Assembly: GCA_003117195.1 (NCBI GenBank)
Contig: BDSI01000009.1
Location: 1,054,001-1,118,000 of the forward strand
DNA: 64,000 bases
Direction: 5' to 3'
From: Eudorina sp. 2006-703-Eu-15
Taxonomy: Eukaryota; Chlorophyta; Chlorophyceae; Chlamydomonadales; Volvocaceae
The notes under the pieces were generated by a model, which saw only the letters and a list, made by a program, of their open reading frames with translations, was not told the DNA's origin and did no database searches. The position numbers and the translations under genes were made by a program. Below, in pieces: positions 46,001 through 58,075 of the stretch (position 1 is its first letter; each line of letters begins with the position of its first letter).

Positions 46001-47796
46001 AGCTATCCCCAGTGCGTGGATGGTCGTGTCACGTGGGTATCGGAGAAATGAACCGCGAGGAACGGAGAACATGTGGCGGTGTTGACAGGCACCAAATGGG
46101 CTATACCCCTGGAGTTCAGCTCCATGACTTCGTCCGCCGAGCCGGGCGGACCGAGCGGACATGCACTTACCGGTGTGTAGTGGAGAAATGCTCACAACCT
46201 GCTCACAATGCGTGTATTTATGTGGCTTGAAAGAGGCGCGTTCCCCCCCCCCGTCACACCCCTTTCCCCCCTGGCCTGGCCTGCAGGATGAAGGTGCAAG
46301 TGCCGGTGCCGCACAGCCTGCAACGGGTTGTACAGAACCCGCTGTACGACATGCATGAGCCGGTGGAGGACGGACCCGGCCCGACCGCGGCGGGTTGGCC
46401 GCCTGTTCTGGGTGCGGCCGATGGGAACGGCGGGGCCGGCGGCCCCGCTGCCGCCGCCGCCGTGATGGCGCCGCCGGCACCAGGTGGTGCGGCCGGCGGT
46501 GGCGGTGGCGGCGGCGTGCCTGGCGATGGGAACGAAGGACTGATGGACAACCTGGAGGACATCTTGGAGGCGGCGGTAGGTGTCGCGGGGTGCGGGCGAA
46601 TGTGCCAGGGGGCTCATCGCCGTGCGAGCTTTCGGGCGATATCGGGCGGGGTGGCCCCTGCACTGCCACACCTACAGCACCGCAGTATGTGCCCGTGTCA
46701 CCCCAGCCTTTCTGCCCCGGCTGTGCATCGCGTCTGTGACGATGTGGCGGCACGAAGAGCGGGTCCATCGGTCGGGGCTGTCCATCCGTGTCCAGGCCAG
46801 CAGCCCTCCCGGCGCGCATGACAAGGTGTCACCCCGCCGCCCCGGCGCCCGCCCACTGACACAGTCGTCCTCTGCAACCCCTTGCGCCCTTGTCAGCAAC
46901 GCTCATGAACTGGTCTGCGCCGCCCTCACCTGGCATGTAACGTATGCGCGGCTCCACGTGCGTCATCCCGCGCCGCTTCTACCCATGGCCTTGTCCCTCG
47001 TCGCTTGCTCCCCGTGTGGATCAATTTAGGTTTCCTCCTGTTACGGTATTATGGGTCCTGGACTCCTGGTTCTGTATGTGTTCAGATGCGCACGGAGCCG
47101 CTGCTGTTCGCCAACATGGTGGACGCCGCAGTGGTACGGCCCGCCGATGATGACGAAGGACCTGGCGGCGGCGGCGCGGGTGCGGGCGGCGCCGACGGTG
47201 CCGGCGCCGGGCGCGCCAGGCCACAGGCCGCCGGCGGCGTCGCAGGCCGGGCCGCCGCTTTGCTTCGCCGCACGGGCTCCCTTGGCGGCGGCCTAGGCAG
47301 CTCCCTGCTCCGCGGCTTCCTCAATCGACAGCACGCCAACGCAGCTGGCGGCGGTGGAGCAGGCGCCGGTGACGGTAACGCGGCGGCAGGGGGCGTGGTG
47401 CAGTGGTGGGGCCCTGGCTCTCCGGGCTCTGCCCGCCGCAGCGCCAGCGGCGGCGCGGACGGCTCCGCAAGCGGCAGCGGCGCAGCGGGCGACGCCGTCG
47501 GCGGCTGGTCGGCCCCGTCGCCGACGCCCGCGCGCGTGGTGCGGCTGCAGAACAAGGCGCCTCACTGGAACGACGCGCTCATGTGTTGGTGCCTCAACTT
47601 CCGCGGGCGCGTCAAGATGGCCTCCGTCAAGAACTTCCAGCTGATGTGCTCCGCGGACACGGCGGGGCGGTGCGTGATGCAGTTCGGCAAGGTGGAGGAC
47701 GGGATCTACGTCCTGGACTTCAACCCCTGCGTGCTGACGGCCGCGCAGGCCTTCGCCGCCGCGCTGTCCACCTTTGAGACCAAGTACCTGCTGTGA
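43026..47796 (+). CDS. Tubby-like F-box protein (TULP), 7 exons
   Basis: Exons 43026-43349, 43735-43857, 44120-44400, 44764-45036, 45722-45847, 46287-46575 and 47086-47796 join with consistent phase to 708 aa. The N-terminal part has an F-box split by intron 1: GWAGLPAHILEVIL then RWPSRK|VLFSVCGVCKLWRRVG. SDVIVHPSQLF, LLRCFVHR, FALYLG, VAVLRSNIRCSHYEL, MLPRRMKVQVPV and the C-terminal NKAPHWNDALMCWCLNFRGR, VKNFQLMC and MQFGKVEDGIYVLDF follow the order of a plant Tubby domain. Such proteins bind PI(4,5)P2 through the Tubby barrel and SKP1 through the F-box. Large Gly/Ala-rich insertions (for example residues about 480-620) sit between conserved strands, so the domain is much longer than the usual 250 or so residues. 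Function in the alga is inferred. Confidence 0.88.
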
Positions 47797-50700
47797 CGCG
47801 ACAGCACTTGGGAGGTCGCTGCGGACGCCAGACTGGGTGCACATCTGCACGAATCAGCGGGGGGAAGGGAGATGGAGCGGGAGGAATCGCTCCCCAGCTG
47901 CACAGCGGCGCCCTGAGGCGCCTCACTTGCATGCAGACTGGACTGCGCCCGAGGGTCGCCACGCTGTACGCAGGCCCGCGGGCCCTGTAGCCTTTCAGGC
48001 TTATGATTTCTGAACGGGGGGCCCCTTCGATGCGCGAGCATCATAAAAATGACAGAGCAAGCGTTGCGGCGAGTTTGCAAGGGGACCGACGCATCGAGCG
48101 ACGTCTGTCTGGAAGTGTCTGGAGCTGGAGGCGAGATGCTTTAAGTGCTGTCTAGCGTGGTGGCAAGAACAGTTCGCCCACCTTGCCTGTACTTGCCGCG
48201 TGCTGAGGTGAGGTGAGGAGACGGACGCCGGGGAGCCGCGCGGTCCGCCGCTTGCACAGCCTTGGAACGAGGAAAGGGAGCGGTTCTGCTGCCGCGATCC
48301 ATCCAGTCAGTCAAGGGGAGGGCCCGGACGCAACCGCACGCGTCAACCGCTTTCCGGGGGTTGCCTTGCGGGCGTGGCCTACTCTCGCCATGCGTTACGT
48401 TGCACGGGCGCCGGAGCGGCGTGCAGGGTGGACTAACGGTTGCAGAGATGGATGTACAGATGGGTGGGTGTACGAGTGGGTGGATGTTGGGGGGCCCGGG
48501 GCCATGCGCGGCGGCAGGGCATGTCCAGGCGGAGGTACATACGTTGGTTGGAAAGCGTCTGCGCCGCCGTGGCCTCAGTCCCAGCTGGATGGGTGGGTGG
48601 TCTAGAGGACAACTAGGATTGTGCGATAAGGCGGACTTGCGCTAGGGCAGCTGGTCTGGACGAAAGGAAAACACCAGTTCGGTTTCGTCTAGGGATAGCT
48701 TCAGCTGTTCGATTGCATTTGCCGAGCGTGAAATGCAAACGGTCCTTGTGTGAGATGTGGGGAGGGCGGGGAAAACTCAGGGGTGCCGGACGTGACTGCC
48801 AGGGGCAGGTGACGTGAGGGAAGGGCAGTGCGCAGTGCTGCGGCGTTTCCCGGGCATGTTGAGGCGGGCGACGCTGGACGCGTGGCTGCAGGGCGGTGAG
48901 GGACGGACGGGCGGGCGGCGCAGGGCGGTGTCGCCGAGAGGTGGGTGGGTTGGGGGTGAAGCTGGAAGGAACGCTGTACAGTTGCCCACGGAAGCAGCCG
49001 TGAGCAGGTTGGTGGAGGCAGCTGCCCCGCGATTCAGGTCAGGTGATGGAGGCAGCTGGCCCCGTCCCAATTCGTGGAGGAGGCTATAACCAGGAGGCCA
49101 CTACAGCTACGGGTCTTCGGGATGGCAGATTGGTGGTTGGCAAGGCGCCTGAGTCATCTAAAGGCATCAGCATTGCAAGAGCTGCAAGACTCTACACACA
49201 CATAAATATGCGGGATGCCTGCGTGGTGGCAGCGAGGCAGTCGGGCACGCTCTGTACAACTCAACAACACTGTGCCAACTAACTGCCAACTAGCAAACGA
49301 GCACTTGCGGGGACTCTGAACTGGAGGGGGGCGGCCAGCGGTGCACGTAAGCAGGCTTGGCTGCCAGGTTGCAGGCAGCGGCGCTTTTAGGTGGGCGAGG
49401 CCGGACCGGGTGGTGTGTGTGCTGGGGCGGTGCACCTCGTCCGCTGTGTATGTGCTGATTCTAGGTTCGGGGTATTAGTCACATTATAAATCCCAGGGTA
49501 AGATCCCAGGGTAGTAGTTTAACGCTCGGCACGACAAAGGGACCTGTAGCAGCGTCCCTGGGCGTGGTAAGCGGCGGGAAAATGCGCATAGTTGAAATGC
49601 ACTAGACAGGTGGTCTGATCCGAGTTGTTGATCTGACACGGCTGTGCGGATGGCACACGTGCTCCACATCGTGAGGGGTTGCTCCGGTTGGGTTGTTGCT
49701 TTTGTAGTCACGTGTTGACCAGTTGTTGACCATTTCAATTGTTGGGGTCAGTCGCGCCAGTTCATGTGGGCGGGTCGTTCGGCTTGCAGACTCGCGGGCA
49801 TTCGCAGCGGCACCGGCTGGGGTGCCTGGAACCGCAGGGGGAAGGGGGCCGAATGCCTGGGGCCCAGGGCTGTGGAAGCCGAGGGGCAGCGGGGCTGCCA
49901 TAGGCCATGCACATACAGGGCATTGGCCGCATGCGGTATCTGTTATGGATTGGCCGCCCTGGAGACTCCGGGGGGGGTGTGCGGCCGGCGGCGGCAGGGC
50001 CCAGACATTTCACGTCGCGTTGCACACGAGCCGTCTCAATCACTAGCTCGCTTGTGCGGCTTTCGCCACATGGCCGTGCGGGGAAAGGCGGCAGGGCAGG
50101 CAGCGGCACAGGCGCGCAGACAGGAGACGGTGCCCAGTTGAAGCACATGCACACTTCAAACTTCGGGATTCAGCGGTCTGTGCGGGCTTCGTTTGGCTCG
50201 TGTGCTGGGGTATCCGGATACCGCATGTTGGTGTTTTGGGATTCGTGTTAGCACCTCGGGTTTGCGAAATGCGGTGTGGGCTTTCACTTTTGGTGGATGC
50301 ATCCCTGTACTTGCGTGAGGTTTACGATTCAAGAAGTAGGGAACGCTGGGTGGAAAGGATACCGGCCCGGTGATGTCGTGTAGCGTGCCGGTTGTGGCTC
50401 CTCGTACTGGTCTTGTTCGACGATTGGCTGCGTAGCTGGAGAATAAAAAGATATCAACTCGTCTCCGCTACAAGCCTCTGGCCTGACAACAAGCGAGAGC
50501 TGCGGCGGGAAGTTGGTCTGGGACGTTGGTGGTTAGGTCATGGACGGAAAGAAATAACAATTCGGAGTGATGATATGTGGTTCGGTCGCCTTCAGGCACG
50601 TCAATGGGGAGCTTTGGCTGTCACGGCAGCATGGGGACTACTGCACGCAAATTTAACGCCCGGCATTTCTGAGCATTCATACAGCTGCATGGTTGGATAT

Positions 50701-52150
50701 CGTACATAGTTCTTTTGTGCTTACGCATACGGTACTGTCGCAATGCGTCCCAGCAGTTGCAGGCAACACCGGTCGATCTACCGGCAAGCGGCAGCAGGCT
50801 GCAGCCACCACCTAGCTCCTCCCGGCGCCCCCTTAGCTCGAACCACTCGAGCAGTCTCGAGTTGAAAGCTTGAAACCCCCGCCAACGTTGCATGTATGGG
50901 ACGCCAGCAGAACTGGCCGTATTCTTGCGGGTATCGCGGCATTCCCGGCTCCCGGTCCCCTCCCCCTTGGTTGATCTGGAGACGTTTTTAGCAGAGGCAA
51001 CCCTGGCGTTGCGGGGTGTGTGGTGTCCGTGGCTGGGAAAGCTGCACGACCCCGTTTCCCCCCACCACACACACGGGTGGAGATGGTTGGGTGCGCCAGG
51101 GTGTGCCGGCCCTGCTTGGTGGGTGCTGCAAATGTGAGGCCCTCACAAAGCGATCTGAACCGCCCTGATGGTCCTCCACGTAACGCTTCGACCAGAGGCC
51201 TCTGGCTTCAGCCATATCCGCTGTGTATTGATAGCCGTGTTTGCGTCCAGGGCTGGCAGAAAGGGCGTAATCAGGTGTCTTGCGGGTCGATGGTGCAACA
51301 TGCTTGCGCTAAGTAGTAGTTGAAACGCGAAGAGACAGGAGAAAGGGCCCGGACTCAACACGGCATGCGGTTACATGCCGTCGTTGCTGTACAATGTTTG
51401 TATGCGTGTATACATCAGGCACAATATCGTCGGTTCGCCTCTGTTGCAGGCCTCCACATACTTGTGGAGGGAGTTGCGTCGTTCGTCAGCCCCGCTGAAA
51501 TGATTGTTTGCAAGCGCCCACTTACATTGACAAAATTTTTGAGAATCTCATGCGCGATGACTTGTGAAAGCCTTCGGCTAAGTCGGAGTCGGAGGCGATG
51601 TCGGAGAATTAGTAGTGCATCGTACTACTGTACCATAAACCATAACACAACCACTGCATACAGCATCGACTACTGAAGCATTTCGCCTGGCTTGCTTCCC
51701 TCTTATTCCTTAATTTTTGTGCTCACTACTACTGTCTTGTTTGAAGCTACGTTTTTCATTTTGGCTGTCAGCTGCAGTAGTACACATACAGACTCCACCT
51801 ACGATATTATGTTTTACATTTCCTCATGAAATCTGGGTAAGATTGCTCGCTGGCGTAGTGTCTTTCTGGGTCAAGCCAACCGCTCAGGTACACCTTGCGG
51901 CCCCTCCGGACATTCCAATCCTAGCAACGTTGTCATTTTGGGCATATATTACTTATAAAAGGTTTCCGAGTAACGGGCGAATGACCTTCGTATCGGCTGA
52001 CGGTGCAGTTCCGGCGGTACAAACACGCACAAGTCATGTCACTTCTTCTTGGCCTCTCATGAATATTTGCAGATCGTACGCGGCATCAGTTTGGTATCTG
52101 CCATCATACCAAAGCCAAGCCCCGTTTGACGTCAGGGTAACTGCTCGGTC
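47797..52150. other. 4.3-kb region between two + strand genes
   Basis: Probably the 3' UTR of the Tubby-like gene followed by intergenic DNA. A partial copy of the dispersed repeat lies at 50990-51097. The last kilobase before 52151 is AT-rich, fitting a promoter. No exons were supported on either strand. Confidence 0.45.
50990..51097 (+). repeat. Dispersed repeat, diverged copy 3
   Basis: Shares AGAGGCAA.CCTGGCG, GCTGCACGACC and GGTTGGGTGCGC blocks, in the same order, with the copies at 41185 and 57452. It is shorter and more diverged. Confidence 0.5.
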
Positions 52151-55100
52151 ATGCCGCGATGCATCCTTGACCTACCGGGGCCCATTCCGGAGACCATTGC
52201 TGCCTTCCTGGGACCAGCTGCACGAAAATCTCTGCGTCTTACCTGTAAGGTACGTCTTCAAGCAGTGCCACGCCCGTCATCGGCATCCGTCACTAATCCC
52301 ACATGCAACAGAGATTACGATTTGAAGTGCTCCACACGCCTGCAGTCGTATCGCCGATCCACCTCCGCAACCTCTTCGCAGGAAGCTCGACAGCTGGTGG
52401 ACCGCACCGTCCACTCGGCCACAGTGGACGTGGGCAACGTGCGCGTGCTGTGCGGCCCCTGGCGTCCCCTCCACACCACCTTCCCCCACCTCCGCCACCT
52501 AGCCGTCTGCCTCCGCAGCACAGGCGCTATCGCTTGGGACGCGCCCCTGCAGTCCGCGGCGCCAGCCAACGCCGACCCAAATGGCTCGCATAGCGGCGGC
52601 GCCGCCGCCGCCACCGCCGGTGGCGCGGCCGGCGGCGGCCGCGGAAGCTGCATCTCACAGGGCCCCGCCGCCGCGGCCGCCAGCTTCAGCCTCCGCCTGC
52701 TGCGCGATTCGGTGCCGAAGCTGCGGCAGCTGCGGTCGCTGGATCTGACGCAGTGCTACATAGACCCCAAAGTGTGGACCGCTCTCTGCAGCGCCGGCGC
52801 CGGCGCCGCCGCCGACGGTGACGGCTGCGGCGGCGGCGGCGGCGGCGGCGGCCTGCCACGTGGCCTGGAGGTGTATCTGAACCCCGCCGCGGCCCTGGTG
52901 TTCCCGGGGCGGACCTGGGGTGAGCGGCTGGGCGCGATGCTGCGGCAGCTGGCGGCAGTGCAGCCGTACATCCGGGTGAGGGTGGCGGCGTGCGGCAGCA
53001 GCGGCGGCGGCGGCGGTGCGTTGGGCGTCGGGTTGTCGGGGTTCGTGGGCGGCGCTGCCGCCAGTCCCGGCGGTGTGGGCGCGGCCTGCTGGTGCGACGT
53101 GGACGGCGCTCCCGGAGTGATGCAGGTGGGTGTTCTCGAAGTCGTGCCGAACAAAGGCGTACGGAAATACGTGGCCTGCGTACTCCCGTACGCAGTAGCA
53201 TCGGGTTCCGTTTTTGCAGTGTGTGGTTAGCGAGGAGGCTGCGGGGCTGTCACCGATGACCCTAGCGGGGTCCACGGGTAATATCAGTGATGAGAAGTGG
53301 TTCTTCATGGGGTTTGTTTGGTCGCGAAGTGTAATCAGTAACTGGTCGACTGCGAGCTTGCGGGGAGCTACGCCCAAGTTTGTTCAATAGTACCCAAATG
53401 TGCGAGCGGCAGGTTTTGCACCGAGGGGGCTCTGCGCCAAGTCGCGTTCGGGGGCTCTTGGAGCACCGTTGGGTCTGGATCTGGCTGCCACTCCCTCACT
53501 TCCTTCCTTCTCGTGGCTCTGAGCGACGCGGCTCGGATTTCGAGATTACGAAAGGGAAAGAGGATAGCCAGCCGGCCGTCACGATTATCTGCACCGCCTT
53601 TTTGCTCGGGAGGGCACTGCCTATCTGCTCTGCCCGGCTGCCCCTTGCCAAGCTTCCCCCGCTCCTCGCCACCCCGAACCCCGAACACACATTCCGGCTG
53701 TCGCCTCTTCCGTTGTGCCGCGCCGTCCCCTTGCCGCGCACTGTACGCATTGCGCAGCTTGCCGATATGCCGTACATCTCGGAGCTGCCCGTGTGCATCT
53801 GGTCTCGGGTGCCTAGCGAGCCCGACTGGCTGAGCCCCCTGGCCGGCCTCACCCGCCTGAAGCGCCTCCACCTCAGCAGCGCGGCGGCACCCGGCGGCCA
53901 CGGCCACGCCTGGCTGGGCGGCCTGTCCGCCCTCCCCTCCCTCCGAGAACTCACCCTGGGACTCTTGGAGTCGCCTCTCCACCTGGCGGAGCTGGCGCCG
54001 CTGTCAGCATGTACGGCGTTGACGGCGCTGTCGGTGGGGGCCCTGGCGGTGGCGGCGGCGCAGCCGCCGGCGCACGCGGCAGCTCTTGGCGGCGCCCTGA
54101 TGGATTACGGGGTGATGCCGCTGCCGCTGGTGGGCGGCGGCGCGGCCGCCGGGGCCGGCGGCGGTGGCGGCGGCGGCGGCGACTCCAGCGACGGCGCGAA
54201 CATCACCCCGCTGCCGGGCATTCGGCGCTTGGAGATCCGTTCCTGCTTGACGGCGGGGCCGCTTCCGCTGGCGGCGGTGTTCCCGAGGGCCGCCAGCGTC
54301 TCGATGTGCGCGTGCACCGTCGGCGGCGGTGGCGGCGGCCGAGGCGGCGGCGCGGGCGGGGGCCCCGGTGGCCGGGTGCAGTGCGGCCATGCGCTGGAGA
54401 GCCTCCTGCCTCCCTCGGTGGCCCCTGCGCCCGCCCTCGCACTCTCGAACGCCCAGCACCCGCAGCCGCGCCTGCTGCCTCTGCTGCCCGCCCATCCCCA
54501 GCGGCAGCAACATCAACAGCAGCAACATCAACAGCAGCAGCAGCAGCAGCACAGGGAGGTTTCAAGACTGCAACAGCCGGTGTCTGGCGGCTCCGTACCG
54601 CTACCGCGGCCGCCAGCGGCCTCCGCCATGGCGGCCGCGGCGACGGCAGCGACGGCGGCGGAGGGGGGGCTGCGGTCCCTGGAGCTCGTCCAGCGGGAGA
54701 CGTCGGCCATCACGTTAGGCCCGGCGCTGGACAGCACGGGTCGGGTGCCGCTGCCCGGTACGGCACTGCTGGGGCAGCTGCAGTCCCTGGAGCACCTGCA
54801 GCTGACCGCGTGGCGGCTGCCGGGGGGCCAGGTGAGGGGGACTGTGGCGGGGGGCTGGGGGCAGGGGGGGGGCCGTAAGAAGAGCGGGGTGTGGGGCCAC
54901 GCCACTCACCAGGGGGCGGGGATGGGTGGCTTGATCAAGCTACGCTGACCCCTGCGGCAGCGGCCCCGCATGTTTTCATGGGTTTAACGAAGGTGAGTAG
55001 GTGACGGTCAGGAGGAGGCGCACCAGGCCTGTCAGCATGTTGTCGTACTGCCTGACTGTCACCTCTCCCGAAGGTACGACCTCGCCACCTGCGCCTTGCA

Positions 55101-56906
55101 ACCCCCACCCCCCCCCGCAGCTGCCCGCGCTGCTGGCCGCGGCCCAGCACCTCCCCAGGCTGCGGCGGCTGACGCTGCGCTGCTGCGACGGCCAGAGCTT
55201 CGGCTGGAGGGCCTCCCGGCTGGCGTACCTGGGTCAGGGGCTGGGACTGGGCCCACTGGCGGGGCTGCAGCTGCGGGCGGTACGACACCTCGAAGTGAGC
55301 GGCAGGGGGGGCAGACGGGGCGGGGTGGGGTGGGGAGGGGAAATCGGTAGACATGTATTTATACTGCGCTGCTGCCAGGGCTAATGTCCGATACGGACGC
55401 GACTGTACTAGGATCTCCAGTGAAGTGACGACGTAGAGGAGTGGGGTGGGGTGGGGTGAGGTGGGGGGGGGGTGAAGGCAGGTCGCACCACAGCCTGCTG
55501 CCTTGTTGCGGTGTACGGTATGGGGGGCCGCGCGGGTGATGGGTGGGATTGGGGTGGGAGTGGATGCGCGGGAGCAGGGGGTGTCGCTCCGAGGTCCCGG
55601 GAGAGAGATGCGGGCGATGCGTGGGGCGGGCTGCGCGGCTGGTCTCCAGCGTCTGCCGGGTGCAACGCTGGCCTCTCGATCCTCTCTCTATCCGCCCTCC
55701 CCATCCCACGGCCCCCACCCCAGGGGGGGAGCGGCAAGGGACCAGAGCACCAGACCCCCGGAGGACCCGGGTCTGATCTTGGTCCCTGCAGTCTCACCTC
55801 CCCGGTCCCCGGTCCCCCACGTCGAACCCTGACTCAGACGCTTGTCACGGGCGGGTGCGGAAGGGTACCGGTACGGAAGGGTACTGGTACGGAAGGGCGC
55901 TGACCGTTGCGGACGAGGATCAGACCCAATCCAGTACGGCGTGTCGTTCGTGTGGTTTGATCGTGTGCACCGGCCGCCCATTGGGCCCAACCGACCCGCG
56001 GGCCTCCTCCTCTCCGCCGCCCGCTGCCTCCTCCTCTGACCCCCGCAGGTCCTGGGTGCACCCAGCCTGCAGCTGCTCGAGCAGCTGGTGCTGGCAGTGC
56101 GCCTGCCGGCACTGCAGCGGCTGGAGCTCCACGGGGTTCAGCACTGGGAGGACGGCGCGTTCCAGCGCATCCTGGGGGGCCCCTGCCGGGACTCGGGCGC
56201 CTGCCTGGGGCCCCCGAGGACGCTCCAAGAGAGGGAGGGCGGCGGCTGCGGCAGAGGTGGCAGGGCGGGCGGCGGGGCGCCGCGGGCGGCGCCTCGGGTC
56301 TTGATCTCGGTGGCTGCTGCTGCTGCTGCTGCGAAGCCGCGGACGTGTGGGTCATGCACGGCGATCGACGTCGTACTGCCGTACAGCAAGCAGCAGCAGC
56401 AGCAGCAGGTTGAACCCCCGACGGCGGGGTCCACGCCGATCGTGGAGGGGAGTCAGGGCACCTCGAGATGCGCGGCGTGTCTTGTCAGGCCCGGCGGAAC
56501 CCCATCGCCCTCGTCCTCGTCCTCGTCCGGGAAGGCGGAGGAGGACGATGCGGGCGAGGGCGAGGGATGTGGCTACTGCGACAGTCGGCGCCCTCAGCGG
56601 CCGTTCATTGACAGCGGATGCGGCGGCGGTGACGACGCCGCGGCGGAGCGGTGCCTCCCCGTGAACAGCTGCCGCCGCTGGCCACACCTGTCGTACATTG
56701 CCGTACATGGCTGCGTCGGCGCGAGCTTCGCGCCGCTGAGGCGGCAGGTGCTGGCGGCGGGACTGGGTCCGGGGCTGGAGCTGGATTGGCTGCCGTACAC
56801 TCAGGCGCAGGGCCGCGAGTCGTGGGCGGAGGTGGTGATGGGCTGCGGGCGCGGGGCGGGGCGGGAGGGGCCGCAGGACGCCGATTGCGACGACCAGTGG
56901 CGCTGA
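52151..56906 (+). CDS. Leucine-rich-repeat protein with F-box-like N terminus (5 exons)
   Basis: Exons 52151-52249, 52382-53125, 53758-54831, 55121-55294 and 56049-56906 give 982 aa, and all four introns are phase 0. The N terminus (LPGPIPETIAAFLGPAARKS, then LRLTCKEARQLVD) resembles the degenerate F-box that precedes LRRs in many volvocine proteins. Leu-rich repeat units are visible, such as LRQLRSLDLTQC, LAGLTRLKRLHLSS, LSALPSLRELTLGLL, LQSLEHLQLTAW, LPRLRRLTLRCC and LPALQRLELHGV. Between them are Gly, Ala and Gln/His low-complexity insertions. The C terminus has Cys-x2-Cys pairs (CGSC, CAAC, CGYC) of unknown meaning. It probably acts as a substrate adaptor of an SCF ligase or another interaction scaffold; this is inference. 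No TGTAA was found close downstream. Confidence 0.8.
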
Positions 56907-57451
56907 CCCCGTGACGGCCGCCCGCCTGCCGTACTGTGTCGTAATGTTGACTTCAGGAGAACGCATGTGGGGCTGCTTGAAATTTCTTGATTATGTGCTT
57001 TGCAAAACATGAGAATGACGGTTTATGCAATAAAGGTATCCACCGCTATTCAAAACGGCATTATATTTTTTTGTGGTAATGGATGTTGGTCCAGGTAGCG
57101 TGGGCGGGGCCCCGGGCTTTTATCAGCCCTGGTGTCCAATGCGATGTGTGTGTGGAGTGAGGAACACGCCCAGACCGCCCAAGCCCCCCCGTGAGTGTTG
57201 AAGGGGGAATGCAAGTCCCGGCGCCGTTATTGGCTCTCTCGGGTACGGCATATGCCAAGCATGTCATGACGGACTGGCCAGTCGCGAGTACGACAAACGT
57301 GACGAGTACGACATCCGCGGTGCGTACGGCATACATGGCGACATGGGGCAGCCTTGCACCTTGCGGGCTCGGCCGGTCGCAGTTTGCGCCTTCCGTGCCC
57401 GCGATCATTACAACGGGCGCGGGTAGGTCCAATCCCGGCTCCCCGCCACGT

Positions 57452-57617
57452 GATTCGGCGGGTCTGGCGCAGTTTCCAGGAGAGGCAATCCTGGCGCGCC
57501 GGTAACCTGCTGGTGTGTTGGCCGGAATGGCTGCACGACCCTCCTCTTCCCCCGCGGGTGGTGGAGGATGGGTGCGCAGTCCTTGGTGGGGTGGGTGATG
57601 ACGTGAGGCGCCTACGA
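57452..57617 (+). repeat. Dispersed repeat, copy 2
   Basis: Same block order as 41185-41360: GATTCGGCGGGTCTGGCGC, TTTCCAGGAGA, TGGTGTGTTGGCCGG, GCTGCACGACCCTC, GGATGGGTGCGCAGTCC, GAGGCGCCTA. Confidence 0.8.
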
Positions 57618-58037
57618 AGCTAGCTGGTTTCTCGGTCGGGCTCTCGGGGTAACAGTTGCAATAAAAGAGTTTGCGGCGCTGCGACGGGTGTAGTGGGTGC
57701 AGTGTGTTGGACCATCTGTTTTGTCTGATAAGGATGTTACAGCGGACCCCGCGGGCCATCGGTGGCAGCCGAAGCTTCCTGTGGTTTGTTGGTGGGGAGG
57801 GCCGCAGTCTTCGAGGAGCGGCGGAGTGTGTTAAATGAGAAGCCCACCCGCTGCGGTGTGTGTGAGGGAGGCTTTGGGGGCAAGCCAGCAGGCGTCTCTG
57901 TCTCTGTGCTCTGTGGTTCGTTCTTGAAAGTTGTTTGCTCAGCGCAACCGCAGTCCGCGGTTATTCAGAAACCCAACCGGGGCTGCGAAGGCAGGGCAGC
58001 TGCTACGGCCTTGCCGTACAGTCTGCCAATGAGGCGA

Positions 58038-58075
58038 TGAGCCCTGACCCATGTGGCGCTGTGGGTCAGGGCTCA
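58038..58075. repeat. Perfect 14-bp inverted repeat (hairpin)
   Basis: TGAGCCCTGACCCA at 58038-58051 and its exact complement TGGGTCAGGGCTCA at 58062-58075 flank a 10-nt loop. Confidence 0.9.

Noticed and set aside
48213..48645. + strand frames downstream of the Tubby-like gene
   Set aside because: Overlapping frames with no domain and no splice context; probably 3' UTR or spacer.
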